DNA of 64,000 nt, from positions 2,294,001 to 2,358,000 of the forward strand of contig CP159990.1 of the NCBI GenBank assembly GCA_040702975.1, given 5' to 3'. The stretch comes from Roseburia hominis. Its GTDB lineage: Bacteria; Bacillota; Clostridia; Lachnospirales; Lachnospiraceae. A model generated the notes under the pieces. The model was given only the letters and a program-made list of their open reading frames with translations, ran no database searches and was not told where the DNA came from. Position 1 is the stretch's first letter. The number at the start of each line of letters is the position of its first letter. This document shows positions 1-8,171 of the stretch, one piece after another. The position numbers were made by a program, and so were the translations under genes.

Positions 1-1
1 G

Positions 2-1336
2 GACAGTAATCTGGAAACGACTGAGTTTGGAAGCGGAATCATGGTGCTTCCGGTGGAATATACGAAGGGCCTGGAATTTGATGCGGTCCTTATTTACAAT
101 CCCTCTGCGGAAAATTATCCGGCCACGGATCAGTATGTCAAGCTGCTTTACGTGGCGGCAACGAGGGCGCTGCATGAGCTGACGGTCGTTCATCAGGGAG
201 ATCTGACGGATCTGATCGGGAAAGTGGTGCCGGAAGAGAAGCGCATGAGGTCGCTGGAAAAAGAGGGGAAACCGGAGGTAAAACGCCACAAAAAACAGGA
301 AATCTCTGCAAAAGAGCAGGCGGTCATGGACGCTCTGCAGGGAGAGAAGGAACGGGCGGCGCGGAACTATTTGGGGCCGAAGCCGATTGTAGTACAGCAG
401 GAGAAAGGACAAGATAACAGAGAAAAAAGGAGTTCGGCAAATCAGAATGATGGTATAAACAGTGTGTTGGCAGGAATGTCCGAAAAGAGGCAGCACGACC
501 CAGGACAAAGAACTTCGATTCGTCAGTTGGAAAGAGAAAAATCTGTTCAGGGAAAGTATGGTAAGATTCTGCCCCAAAAGCCGCCAGAGGAAACAGAGAA
601 TCTCCTGAATCCATCGCCCTACCAGTTCAGAGACGTACCGGAGGGCAGTGCACTGACTCCAAAAGGGCATAGCCGCATTGATAACGCTGTCCGTATCGTA
701 AAAAAGACGAAGAGATATATTGATTTGATCAGCCGCTACGGAACACTGCGGCTGACGCCTTTGGAGGACACCATCATTCGGGTGCAGTTTTTAAAGGGCT
801 CTCTGGCGGAATTTGAACCGGGCTACTGGAATTATCAACCCTCAAAGCAGGTCACATGGACGGCAAGAGAAGGAAAAAGCCTGGTGGAAATTTCGACGGC
901 AAAGCTGGCAGTCCGGATCGAGAAGAAGACAGGCGCGCTAAAGTTCTATAATGGGGAGAAGAAGCTGCTGCTTGCCGAGAAGGCTGCTCTTCCGCGGCAG
1001 GTGGAGACGACTCCGTATGATCAGAACTGGGTGTATTTTGACTGGGAGAAGAAGGAGAAACTCTCGGCAAAGGGAATTCTGGCAGACGAATTGGAACGTA
1101 TGGAGCACAAGGCAAGATATATCAGCTTCGGAGGGAAAAGGCTGCGCATGCCATTTCTTGTATCTGTGTATGGTTACGGAATCGGCATCGCCGCGAGAAA
1201 GACGGTGATGTGCTGTAATATTCCGATGTATGGAACTTACATTTACACAGATGGCGAACCGCAGATCGACTACTATTTCCTCTATGGAGGGGACTATAAG
1301 GCGACACTGGAGTTATATAAAAGATTGACTTCTTAA
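2..1336 (+). CDS. HelD-like helicase C-terminus fused to GH31 N-terminal-like domain (5' partial)
   Basis: The frame is open to the left edge, so this is only the 3' part of a gene. The first roughly 65 visible codons carry the UvrD/HelD C-terminal helicase signature: TKGLEFDAV (motif V) and KLLYVAATRALHEL (motif VI). HelD proteins bind and recycle stalled RNA polymerase using ATP. A basic, low-complexity linker of about 140 residues follows. The last 200 residues, from about YGTLRLTPLEDTIIRVQF to DYYFLYGGDYKATLELYKRL, resemble the N-terminal beta-sandwich found before the catalytic barrel of GH31 glycosidases. The protein ends where the barrel would begin, so no glycosidase activity is expected. 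The reading frame is continuous across the junction. Helicase identity is well supported; the role of the sugar-enzyme-like tail is unknown. Confidence 0.75.
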   Translation, partial: DSNLETTEFGSGIMVLPVEYTKGLEFDAVLIYNPSAENYPATDQYVKLLYVAATRALHELTVVHQGDLTDLIGKVVPEEKRMRSLEKEGKPEVKRHKKQEISAKEQAVMDALQGEKERAARNYLGPKPIVVQQEKGQDNREKRSSANQNDGINSVLAGMSEKRQHDPGQRTSIRQLEREKSVQGKYGKILPQKPPEETENLLNPSPYQFRDVPEGSALTPKGHSRIDNAVRIVKKTKRYIDLISRYGTLRLTPLEDTIIRVQFLKGSLAEFEPGYWNYQPSKQVTWTAREGKSLVEISTAKLAVRIEKKTGALKFYNGEKKLLLAEKAALPRQVETTPYDQNWVYFDWEKKEKLSAKGILADELERMEHKARYISFGGKRLRMPFLVSVYGYGIGIAARKTVMCCNIPMYGTYIYTDGEPQIDYYFLYGGDYKATLELYKRLTS

Positions 1337-1438
1337 GGCGTTCTGCTTTATTATGATGTGAAGGGGTATAGAAAAAGCTGGAGATGAAGGAAATGGAACT
1401 TCGGTTCTGCTTTATTAAGGTGAGAAGAGGTGAACAAT

Positions 1439-3343
1439 ATGCATAGAGAATTCTTAATGGGAAATGAGGCGATTGCTCTTGGGGCGATCGCGGCAGGAGT
1501 GAATTTGATTACTGGTTATCCGGGAACGCCTTCCACGGAGGTCCTGGAAACGGTGGCGAAGAACCGTCAGGAGAATCAATATGTGGAATGGTCGGTGAAT
1601 GAAAAAGCAGCCATGGAGGTTGCAGCAGGAGCGGCATACTGTGGGGCAAGAGTGATGGTCACGATGAAACAGGTCGGACTTAATGTGGCGTCCGATCCGC
1701 TCATGAGCCTGGAATATATTGGAGTGAAAGGCGGAATGGTGATTTTGGTGGCGGACGATCCGGGACCGATTTCTTCTCAGACGGAGCAGGATACCAGGCG
1801 TTTTTCCGCATTTTCAAAGCTTCCGTGTTTTGATCCGTCCTCGGCTCAGGAAGCGTATGAGATGGTGCAGGAGGCGTTTGCGTATTCGGAAGAATATGGA
1901 ACGCCGGTATTCTTCCGGCCGACAACAAGGGTCTGTCACGGCTATGCTTCGATTCTGGTAAAAGATGTGGAGGAATATTCGTTACATAAGGCGGAGGGAT
2001 TCGTGAAGGATTCCAAACGGTGGGTCATCTTTCCCCGGTTATCTTATCAGAATCACAGGAAGATTGAGGAGCGAAATGAACGGCTGTCGGAAGTATTTTC
2101 CGAATATGAGAGAAATCGAATCTATCCGGAAGAAGGGGAAAATGCAGGGACGCGGAAGGGAATTGCGACCGGCGGCATCAGTTTTACCTATGCGATGGAA
2201 GCGAGAGACTCCCTTGGTGCGGTACGTCTTTTTAAGGTGACTACGCCGCACCCCTTCCCTGAAAAACGGGCACTCGAATTCCTGGAAGGGTTGGACGAAG
2301 TGTTGTGCCTGGAGGAACTGGACCCGGTGATTGAACGGGAGCTGACTTATCTTTGCGGCAAATATCATCTCCCGGTCAAAATATACGGGAAACTTTCACA
2401 TCATGTACGAAATGCAGGTGAGAATACCAGGGACAGTGTGGCGGAAGATATCAGGAAGTTCCTTGGAGAGCCGGACAATGATTCTGCCAGGCATATGGGA
2501 ATAGAGCAGGAGAGGGAGGCTCCATGCGGTACGGCCGACAAAGGTCAGAGTGCGGCACTTGCAGGAGAGGCAGAGCTGCCCGCGCCGCCTGCACTTCCGG
2601 TACGTCCTCCGGTTCTCTGTGCCGGCTGCCCGCACCGCGCTTCGTTCTATGCAGTGAAAAAGGCGATGAAAGGGAAGAAGACGATTTTCTGTGGAGACAT
2701 CGGTTGCTATACACTAGGAAATGCGATGCCGATGGATATGGTGGATACCTGTCTGTGCATGGGAGCAGGTCTTGGAATTGCCCAGGGAGTAGGAAGGATC
2801 GAGCCGGATACCAGTTGTTTTGCATTTGTAGGAGATTCTACATTTTTTGCATCAGCCATCACAGGGGTGGTAAATGCAGTCTATAACCAGGCCAGGATGA
2901 CACTTGTGGTGCTGGATAATTCCACTACGGCCATGACAGGGCACCAGCCCCACCCAGGCACCGGGCAGACGATGATGGGCGAGGTGGTGAGCAAGATCAA
3001 TATTGAGGCGGTTCTTCGTGGAATCGGGGTTCAGGTAGTTGAGACCGTAAATCCTTTGGATCATGAGGCAGCGGTGGAATGTGTCAAGCGGGTGGAAAGC
3101 GAACCGGGCGCGAAAGCGATTATTTTTAAATCCCCCTGCATTGCGGTGGTAAAGGCATCGAATGCGTTAAAGGCATCAGAAGACCGGTGCATCGGTTGTA
3201 AAAAATGTGTGAGGGAACTGGGCTGTCCGGCGCTTGTCATAAAAGACGGAAAAGTCCGTATTGACGACAGTTTATGTACAGGCTGCACCCTTTGCAGCCA
3301 GATTTGCCCGACGGGTGCGATCGGAGGTGGCAAGAATGAATAA
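1439..3343 (+). CDS. iorA: Indolepyruvate ferredoxin oxidoreductase, alpha subunit
   Basis: This is the large subunit of the enzyme that oxidatively decarboxylates indolepyruvate and other aryl pyruvates to aryl-acetyl-CoA, reducing ferredoxin in the cytoplasm. The N-terminal half is a pyruvate-ferredoxin-oxidoreductase-type domain (GYPGTPSTEVLE near the start). The middle holds the thiamine pyrophosphate-binding half (CAGCPHRASFYAV, FCGDIGCYTLG, VGDSTFFASAI, LDNSTTAMTG). The C-terminus has two 4Fe-4S clusters (CIGCKKC and CTGCTLCSQICP). At 634 residues it has the usual length. I chose ATG 1439 because AAGAGGTG sits seven bases upstream; the in-frame GTG nine bases earlier overlaps that site. 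It overlaps iorB by eight bases, implying translational coupling. Confidence 0.95.
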   Translation: MHREFLMGNEAIALGAIAAGVNLITGYPGTPSTEVLETVAKNRQENQYVEWSVNEKAAMEVAAGAAYCGARVMVTMKQVGLNVASDPLMSLEYIGVKGGMVILVADDPGPISSQTEQDTRRFSAFSKLPCFDPSSAQEAYEMVQEAFAYSEEYGTPVFFRPTTRVCHGYASILVKDVEEYSLHKAEGFVKDSKRWVIFPRLSYQNHRKIEERNERLSEVFSEYERNRIYPEEGENAGTRKGIATGGISFTYAMEARDSLGAVRLFKVTTPHPFPEKRALEFLEGLDEVLCLEELDPVIERELTYLCGKYHLPVKIYGKLSHHVRNAGENTRDSVAEDIRKFLGEPDNDSARHMGIEQEREAPCGTADKGQSAALAGEAELPAPPALPVRPPVLCAGCPHRASFYAVKKAMKGKKTIFCGDIGCYTLGNAMPMDMVDTCLCMGAGLGIAQGVGRIEPDTSCFAFVGDSTFFASAITGVVNAVYNQARMTLVVLDNSTTAMTGHQPHPGTGQTMMGEVVSKINIEAVLRGIGVQVVETVNPLDHEAAVECVKRVESEPGAKAIIFKSPCIAVVKASNALKASEDRCIGCKKCVRELGCPALVIKDGKVRIDDSLCTGCTLCSQICPTGAIGGGKNE

Positions 3344-3917
3344 GAATATCGTGTTGTGCGGCGTAGGCGGCCAGGGAACGGTTTTAGCTTCCAAGCTGAT
3401 CGCTGAGTGTGCTATGGCGAAGAATACTCCGGTCATGAGTGCGGAGACCATTGGAATGGCGCAAAGAGGGGGCAGTGTATTTAGCCATCTGCGAATGGGG
3501 GAGGGCTTATATTCCCCGATGATCGCAGAGAAAACAGCGGACCTGATTATTGGATTTGAGCCGGGAGAGGCGGTCCGTATGCTGCCATTTTTAAAGGAAG
3601 GCGGCCAGGTGATCGTAAGTGCGCGGCCGATTATGCCGATTACAGCGACACTTTCCGATTTGGAATATAGCGGAGAGGAAATGATCGCATATTTGAGAGC
3701 GCATGTAGAAAATCTCATTGTGGTGGACGCAGATAAGGCATGTCAGGAACTGGGCTCTGCGAAGGTACTTAATATTTTGCTTCTGGGAAAAGCGGTCTTT
3801 TCCGGGGCGCTGGGATTTTCGGAAGAGGAGATCAAAGAGGTGATCAGGCAAAAGGTGCCGGAGAAATTTCATGAATTGAATTTCCGGGCGCTTGGGTATG
3901 CTAAGCAGCATAATTGA
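3336..3917 (+). CDS. iorB: Indolepyruvate ferredoxin oxidoreductase, beta subunit
   Basis: This is the small subunit partnering IorA. The N-terminus NIVLCGVGGQGTVLASKLIAE is the glycine-rich gamma-domain signature of 2-oxoacid:ferredoxin oxidoreductases, and AETIGMAQRGGSVFSHLR is the second family hallmark. It is 193 residues, as usual for the family. The start is set by GGAGGTGG just upstream of ATG 3336, inside the end of iorA. A longer in-frame version from 3261 would run through iorA coding sequence and is not credible. Together with the following CoA ligase it suggests fermentation of aromatic amino acids to aryl-acetates, with ATP made or consumed at the CoA ligase step. Confidence 0.95.
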   Translation: MNKNIVLCGVGGQGTVLASKLIAECAMAKNTPVMSAETIGMAQRGGSVFSHLRMGEGLYSPMIAEKTADLIIGFEPGEAVRMLPFLKEGGQVIVSARPIMPITATLSDLEYSGEEMIAYLRAHVENLIVVDADKACQELGSAKVLNILLLGKAVFSGALGFSEEEIKEVIRQKVPEKFHELNFRALGYAKQHN

Positions 3918-3965
3918 CCGGTTTAAGCGTTAACAGACACAAGTAATGATGATAGCAGGAGCAGC

Positions 3966-5237
3966 ATGGAAAATTTGCCCCAAAGAAAGGATATGATAAA
4001 TATGCAGATTTCAGATATACAGATCAGTCAGGTAAATAAACAGATAAAGGCGCTCGTAGCTGCGGGCAGCTTTTACGGGAAAAAATTGGAGGAAGCCGGT
4101 ATTTCCGGCATTGCGACAGCAGAGGATTTTGAGAAGCTGCCCTTTTCCGAGAAAAATGACTTAAGAGAGGCTTATCCCCTGGGACTTATGACTGCACCGG
4201 AGGAGGAAATCGTCAGAATTCATTCTTCTTCCGGCACAACAGGGCTTCCGGTGATTATTCCCTATACCGCAAAAGATGTAGATGACTGGGCGATCATGTT
4301 TAAACGGTGCTATGAGATGGCGGGAATTACGAAAAAGGACCGGATCCAGATCACGCCGGGATATGGTCTGTGGACGGCCGGCATCGGGTTTCAGAATGGT
4401 GCGGAAAAGCTGGGAGCGATGGTGATTCCTATGGGGCCTGGGAATACCGATAAGCAGCTGCAGATGATGATGGATATGAAGAGCACGGTCTTATGTTCCA
4501 CATCGTCCTATGCACTTTTGCTGGCGGAAGAGATCGCCAAGCGCGGAATCAAAGATAAGATCCATCTGAAAAAGGGCGTGATCGGTTCCGAGAGATGGGG
4601 AGAAAAAATGCGCCAGAGGATTTCAAGCGAATTGGGAATCGAATTGTACGATATCTACGGCCTTACGGAGATTTATGGACCGGGAATCGGAGTAAATTGT
4701 AAATATGACACCGGTATGCATTACTGGGATGATTATCTGTACATAGAGATCATCGATCCGGTGACCTTAAAACCGGTACCGGATGGAACAATGGGAGAGA
4801 TTGTGATCACCACTCTGGTGAAAGAGGGGGCGCCTCTGATTCGTTATCGGACGCATGATCTGTCCAGAATCATACCAGGGCAGTGTCCGTGCGGAAGCCG
4901 GTACCCGCGGCTGGATATCATCATGGGAAGAACAGATGATATGATGAAAATTAAGGGCGTCAATGTATTCCCAAGCCAGATCGAGGAAATCCTGCGCGAG
5001 TTTCCGGAGGTTTCCAGCGAATACCAGATCCGTATTTCGCATCTGGACGGAAAGGATACCATGCGTATCTATGTGGAAACCAACGGATCCATTGATTTCC
5101 TGGATCTTGCAAAACGGATAGCGGGAACTGTAAAGAGTCGTATCGGTTTCACCCCGCTCGTAAAAGTTGTGGAATTAGGCGTGCTTCCGCGCAGTGAGAA
5201 GAAATCAAAACGGGTAATAGACGAACGGTACAGTTAG
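3966..5237 (+). CDS. paaK: Phenylacetate-CoA ligase family protein
   Basis: An AMP-forming aryl-acid:CoA ligase of the PaaK family, 423 residues. Visible motifs are the phosphate loop SSSGTTGLPVII near residue 85, YGLTEIYGPG in the middle, and RTDDMMKIKGVNVFPSQIEEIL in the C-terminal lid. It directly follows iorAB, a common arrangement in anaerobes in which IorAB makes aryl-acetyl-CoA and PaaK interconverts aryl-acetate and its CoA ester. The start is uncertain. ATG 3966 has AGGAG four bases upstream, but ATG 4002 has a better-spaced AAAGGA, and the N-terminus is shorter than in many PaaK proteins either way. The last codons and the stop lie in the first unit of a 36-base tandem repeat. Confidence 0.92.
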   Translation: MENLPQRKDMINMQISDIQISQVNKQIKALVAAGSFYGKKLEEAGISGIATAEDFEKLPFSEKNDLREAYPLGLMTAPEEEIVRIHSSSGTTGLPVIIPYTAKDVDDWAIMFKRCYEMAGITKKDRIQITPGYGLWTAGIGFQNGAEKLGAMVIPMGPGNTDKQLQMMMDMKSTVLCSTSSYALLLAEEIAKRGIKDKIHLKKGVIGSERWGEKMRQRISSELGIELYDIYGLTEIYGPGIGVNCKYDTGMHYWDDYLYIEIIDPVTLKPVPDGTMGEIVITTLVKEGAPLIRYRTHDLSRIIPGQCPCGSRYPRLDIIMGRTDDMMKIKGVNVFPSQIEEILREFPEVSSEYQIRISHLDGKDTMRIYVETNGSIDFLDLAKRIAGTVKSRIGFTPLVKVVELGVLPRSEKKSKRVIDERYS

Positions 5238-5313
5238 AATTCAAAACGGGTAATAGACGAACGGTACAGTTAGAATTCAAAACGGGTAATAGACGGAACG
5301 GTACAGCTAGAAT
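5205..5313 (+). repeat. Three tandem copies of a 36-base unit over the paaK stop
   Basis: Units occupy 5205-5240, 5241-5276 and 5277-5313. The first two are identical. The third differs by one inserted G and one T-to-C change. The first copy encodes the last residues of PaaK (SKRVIDERYS) plus its stop codon, so the array is a duplication of the gene's own 3' end into the intergenic space. It looks like recent slippage, or unequal recombination. Confidence 0.95.
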
Positions 5314-5431
5314 TTGTTTTGGGCAGGGAAGTCTGAGGTCATTTTCCAGAAATTTCCTATTGATTTTGTTGGAAGAAATCGGTAAAATCGGTTTTGAAAG
5401 TGAGACAAAAGTCTGATGATCTGGAGGAAGT

Positions 5432-5791
5432 ATGCTAAAACGGGATGTAGAACGATATGCCTTTTTATATTTATGTGGGATTAAGGACAGGGAAATATTG
5501 TCTGGAAGACGAAAGATGACCTTTATAGATTTTGAACGGTTGACTTATCTTGCGCAGTGTCTGGGATTTCTTGATTTTCAACTGGAGATCTGGGAGAAGT
5601 ATGCATGCCTTTTTGATGATTCATTCGGGAGAACAGAGGATTTATTGAAAGAGTCAGAACGAGAGTGTAATGTAGAGCCGGAGAGATGCACGGTGGAGGA
5701 AGCAACGGACGAAAGGCAAAGATGGGTCGAGGAATTTTGTCAAAACAGCAGATGCGAGGAAATCCGCGACTGGTTCATAGAGTATCTTTAG
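5432..5791 (+). CDS. Small hypothetical acidic protein
   Basis: A 119-residue protein I do not recognise. It starts at ATG 5432 behind CTGGAGGAAGT, a strong ribosome site. The sequence is soluble, rich in Glu, Arg, Cys and aromatic residues, has no signal peptide or membrane segment, and is probably mostly helical. Acidic stretches such as FGRTEDLLKESERECNVE occur in the second half. It lies 33 bases upstream of trmO on the same strand and could be co-transcribed with it. It is believable as a gene because of the ribosome site and the fit between neighbours, but no function can be assigned. Confidence 0.6.
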   Translation: MLKRDVERYAFLYLCGIKDREILSGRRKMTFIDFERLTYLAQCLGFLDFQLEIWEKYACLFDDSFGRTEDLLKESERECNVEPERCTVEEATDERQRWVEEFCQNSRCEEIRDWFIEYL

Positions 5792-5824
5792 CCTATCTTA
5801 TTTTGGAAAAGCAGGTAAGGGAAT

Positions 5825-6502
5825 ATGGATTTGAAGAAAATAGCAGTGATTTATACGGATTTTCCGGATAAATTCGGAATTCCCAGGCAGAGTGGGCTCG
5901 CAGGGACAAGGGGGCGTATTGTGTTTGAGGAGGAGTACCGCCTGGAGGAAGCTATACGTGGAATCGAGGAGTTCTCTCATATTTGGTTATTGTGGGGCTT
6001 CTCCGAGGTGGAAGAAGGGAAGTTCCGCCCTACGGTCAGACCGCCGAGACTTGGAGGAAATAAACGGGTAGGAGTTTTTGCGACCCGTTCTCCGTTTAGG
6101 CCCAATCCAATCGGGTTATCCTGTGTAAAGCTGACAGGCGTAAAAACGTGCGGCAGGGAGGGACCGGTCCTCTATGTGGAAGGCGTGGATATACTGGACG
6201 GCACGCCGATCTATGACATCAAACCTTACCTGCCTTATGTGGACAGCCGCCCTGGCGCTAAAGGCGGATTTGCTGAGCGGCGCAAGGGGTATGCGCTTGA
6301 AGTGGAGATACCGGAGGAATGGGAAGAAGAGATTCCAAAGGAAGAGCGGGAGGTATTGCGGGATATCTTATCCCAGGACCCGAGGCCTTCTTACCAGAAT
6401 GATCCCGAGCGGATCTACGGAATGTCTTATGCAGGCCTTGAGATTAAGTTCCGTGTGGAATCGGGCTGCCTGAAAGTGCTGGGAATCTCAAAAAACAGGT
6501 AA
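5825..6502 (+). CDS. trmO: tRNA (N6-threonylcarbamoyladenosine-37) N6-methyltransferase TrmO
   Basis: TrmO (formerly TsaA/YaeB) methylates t6A37 in tRNA-Thr using S-adenosylmethionine. The hallmark RPPRLGGNKRVGVFATRSPF followed by RPNPIGLS is intact near residue 70, and DILDGTPIYDIKPYLPYVD closes the beta-barrel domain. At 225 residues it matches full-length family members, including the C-terminal part (RPSYQNDPERIYGM). Start ATG 5825 follows GGTAAGGGA. It stands after the small unknown protein and before a CarD-family gene, with an AT-rich gap of about 125 bases on the downstream side. Confidence 0.93.
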   Translation: MDLKKIAVIYTDFPDKFGIPRQSGLAGTRGRIVFEEEYRLEEAIRGIEEFSHIWLLWGFSEVEEGKFRPTVRPPRLGGNKRVGVFATRSPFRPNPIGLSCVKLTGVKTCGREGPVLYVEGVDILDGTPIYDIKPYLPYVDSRPGAKGGFAERRKGYALEVEIPEEWEEEIPKEEREVLRDILSQDPRPSYQNDPERIYGMSYAGLEIKFRVESGCLKVLGISKNR

Positions 6503-6628
6503 AATTGCATAAACAATAAGGCTAATATATATGTAAAAATAAACAAAAAATAAAAATGAATAGAGAATTCTTCTTTTTTCTGCTAAAATAAGAATATAGA
6601 GAGCTCGGCAGAGAAAGGAAGAGGAAGA

Positions 6629-7141
6629 ATGTTTGCAAAAGGCGATTTTATTGTCTATGGGCGGACCGGCATCTGTGAAGTAATGGATATCAGTACTATT
6701 GATATGGACGGGGTTTCGAGAGATAAGCTATACTATATTCTTAGTCCCCGCCAGGGAGGCGGAGGCAGGATTTTCACTCCGGTGGATAACAGTAAGGTCG
6801 TGATGCGAAGGGTCATCTCGAAAGAGGAAGCAGCAAAGCTGGTGGATCAGATTCCGGAAATAGAGACACTTTGGATCGAGAATGAAAAACTTCGCGAGTC
6901 GCGGTATAAGGAAAGCATGAGGACTTGTGATTGTACGGAGTGGATCAAGATGATAAAGACGCTCTATCTGCGCAGAAGACAGCGGATCGCGCAGGGGAAG
7001 AAGATCACGGCAACAGATGAACGGTATCTGAAATTGGCGGAAGGAAATCTGTATGCAGAGCTTTCCATCGCGCTTGGAGTCCCGGAACAGGATATGGAGT
7101 CGTATATTACTGAGCATATTGAGTCAGGAAAGAGACATTGA
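6629..7141 (+). CDS. CarD/CdnL-family transcription regulator
   Basis: A 170-residue protein with the CarD_CdnL_TRCF RNA-polymerase-binding module at its N-terminus (MFAKGDFIVYGRTGICEV, then YYILSPRQGGGGRIFTPVDN) and a helical C-terminal domain (LYLRRRQRIAQGKKITATDERYLKLAEGNLYAELSIAL). CarD family members bind the RNA polymerase beta subunit and act on promoter open complexes, often of rRNA genes. The ribosome site GAAAGGAAGAGG precedes ATG 6629. A hairpin terminator follows the stop. Its immediate neighbours give no clue to target genes, which are usually genome-wide for this family. Confidence 0.88.
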   Translation: MFAKGDFIVYGRTGICEVMDISTIDMDGVSRDKLYYILSPRQGGGGRIFTPVDNSKVVMRRVISKEEAAKLVDQIPEIETLWIENEKLRESRYKESMRTCDCTEWIKMIKTLYLRRRQRIAQGKKITATDERYLKLAEGNLYAELSIALGVPEQDMESYITEHIESGKRH

Positions 7142-7175
7142 AGAATGAGAGAAGAATAGGATCGCAGGAAAGAGG

Positions 7176-7207
7176 CGTATCTCCGGGAAGGAGGTGCGTT
7201 TTCTTTT
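7176..7207 (+). terminator. Intrinsic terminator after the CarD-family gene
   Basis: CGTATCTCC (7176-7184) pairs with GGAGGTGCG (7190-7198) across a five-base loop, with two G-U pairs, followed by TTTTCTTTTT. Confidence 0.75.
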
Positions 7208-7318
7208 TGGAGTATTCTAAAATGGCGGGTCAATGAAAAAATTGTATATTTCCGGCGGCTTTACATTTCCAGCAGTCAATTTCATTTTCCAAATTTCACA
7301 AGGTTTTGGAATTCTATC

Positions 7319-7347
7319 TTCAAAATGGAAATGTTTTGTGCTATACT
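7319..7347 (+). promoter_or_regulatory. Candidate sigma-A promoter flanked by direct repeats
   Basis: TTCAAA (7319-7324), a 17-base spacer and TATACT (7342-7347) lie about 70 bases before the kinase-like gene. An 11-base direct repeat, GTTTTGGAATT, occurs at 7303-7313 and 7348-7358, exactly bracketing the promoter with a 45-base period. That placement would suit a dimeric regulator. The rest of the gap 7208-7418 shows nothing else recognisable. Confidence 0.5.
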
Positions 7348-7418
7348 GTTTTGGAATTATATGCAAATGTACCTTCAGTAAGAAATTCTGACGGGTTTTA
7401 CAAAAGAGAGGGAAGGTT

Positions 7419-8171
7419 ATGGATAAGAATTTGGAAGCGGTGGAACGGAAGGCTTCGATTTTGATCGACGCTCTGCCTTATATACGGGATTTTAACCACA
7501 AGGTTATCGTGATCGAGTATGGCTGCGGTGAGTGGCTCAGCGGCATGGAAGAAAGAAGCCTGATGCAGGATATCGTCCTGCTGAAAAGCGTGGGAATGCG
7601 GCCGATCGTGGTGCATGATACGCCGATGGGAGTGGATAAGTTCCGGGAGAATAAACGGGTTGCAAAGCTGCTGGAAATTTGCGGCGTGAAGGCCATCGGG
7701 GTTTGTGGAGTGGATACGCAGACGCTTAAGATGTCTCTTGATAATGACTATATCCCTGTCATTGTGCCGAATGATATAGATAATGAGATGGAACGGATCG
7801 ATCCGATGGATACGGCGCTGGAGATCGCCGTTAAGATGCAGGCGGATAAGCTGGTGTATTTGACGCGGTATCCGGGCATTTTCACCGATGAGAACCAGGA
7901 GGAGGTCTATGCCCGCCTTACGGTGGAGGAATTGGAGAAGATCAAATCGCAGCGGGATTTCCCGGAAGAATTTGAAAAAATATTGGACCGCGGGATTTTA
8001 GCGGCAGAACAGGGCGTGAACCGGGTCCATATTCTGGATGGCAGATATGCTCATGTGCTTTTGATCGAATTTTTCAGTATTATCGGTGCGGGTACGATCA
8101 TTATTTCAGACGAAAGCAAGCTGTATGAGCATGAGCTGAAGAATCAATCAGCGAGGCGGGAAAAAATATGA
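7419..8171 (+). CDS. Acetylglutamate-kinase-like protein lacking catalytic motifs
   Basis: A 250-residue amino-acid-kinase-fold protein that aligns by eye to N-acetylglutamate kinase along its length: KASILIDALPYIRDF, LMQDIVLLKSVGMRPIVVH and the GAGTIII end. The motifs needed for chemistry are changed. The K-x-G-G phosphate loop reads EYGCGEWL, the GGGPE substrate loop after VVH reads DTPMGVDKF, and the GGM-x-PK lysine segment reads EEFEKILDRG. This suggests a pseudo-kinase or a different substrate. It overlaps the EamA transporter gene by four bases (ATGA), so the two are coupled and may share a regulatory job. It is not the normal argB; none of the other arginine genes is here except argH 30 kb away. 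Confidence 0.75.
   Translation: MDKNLEAVERKASILIDALPYIRDFNHKVIVIEYGCGEWLSGMEERSLMQDIVLLKSVGMRPIVVHDTPMGVDKFRENKRVAKLLEICGVKAIGVCGVDTQTLKMSLDNDYIPVIVPNDIDNEMERIDPMDTALEIAVKMQADKLVYLTRYPGIFTDENQEEVYARLTVEELEKIKSQRDFPEEFEKILDRGILAAEQGVNRVHILDGRYAHVLLIEFFSIIGAGTIIISDESKLYEHELKNQSARREKI

Noticed and set aside
1340..1417. 14-base direct repeat GTTCTGCTTTATTA at 1340 and 1404
   Set aside because: Two short copies in an AT-rich gap before iorA with no symmetry or promoter context; probably a small local duplication.
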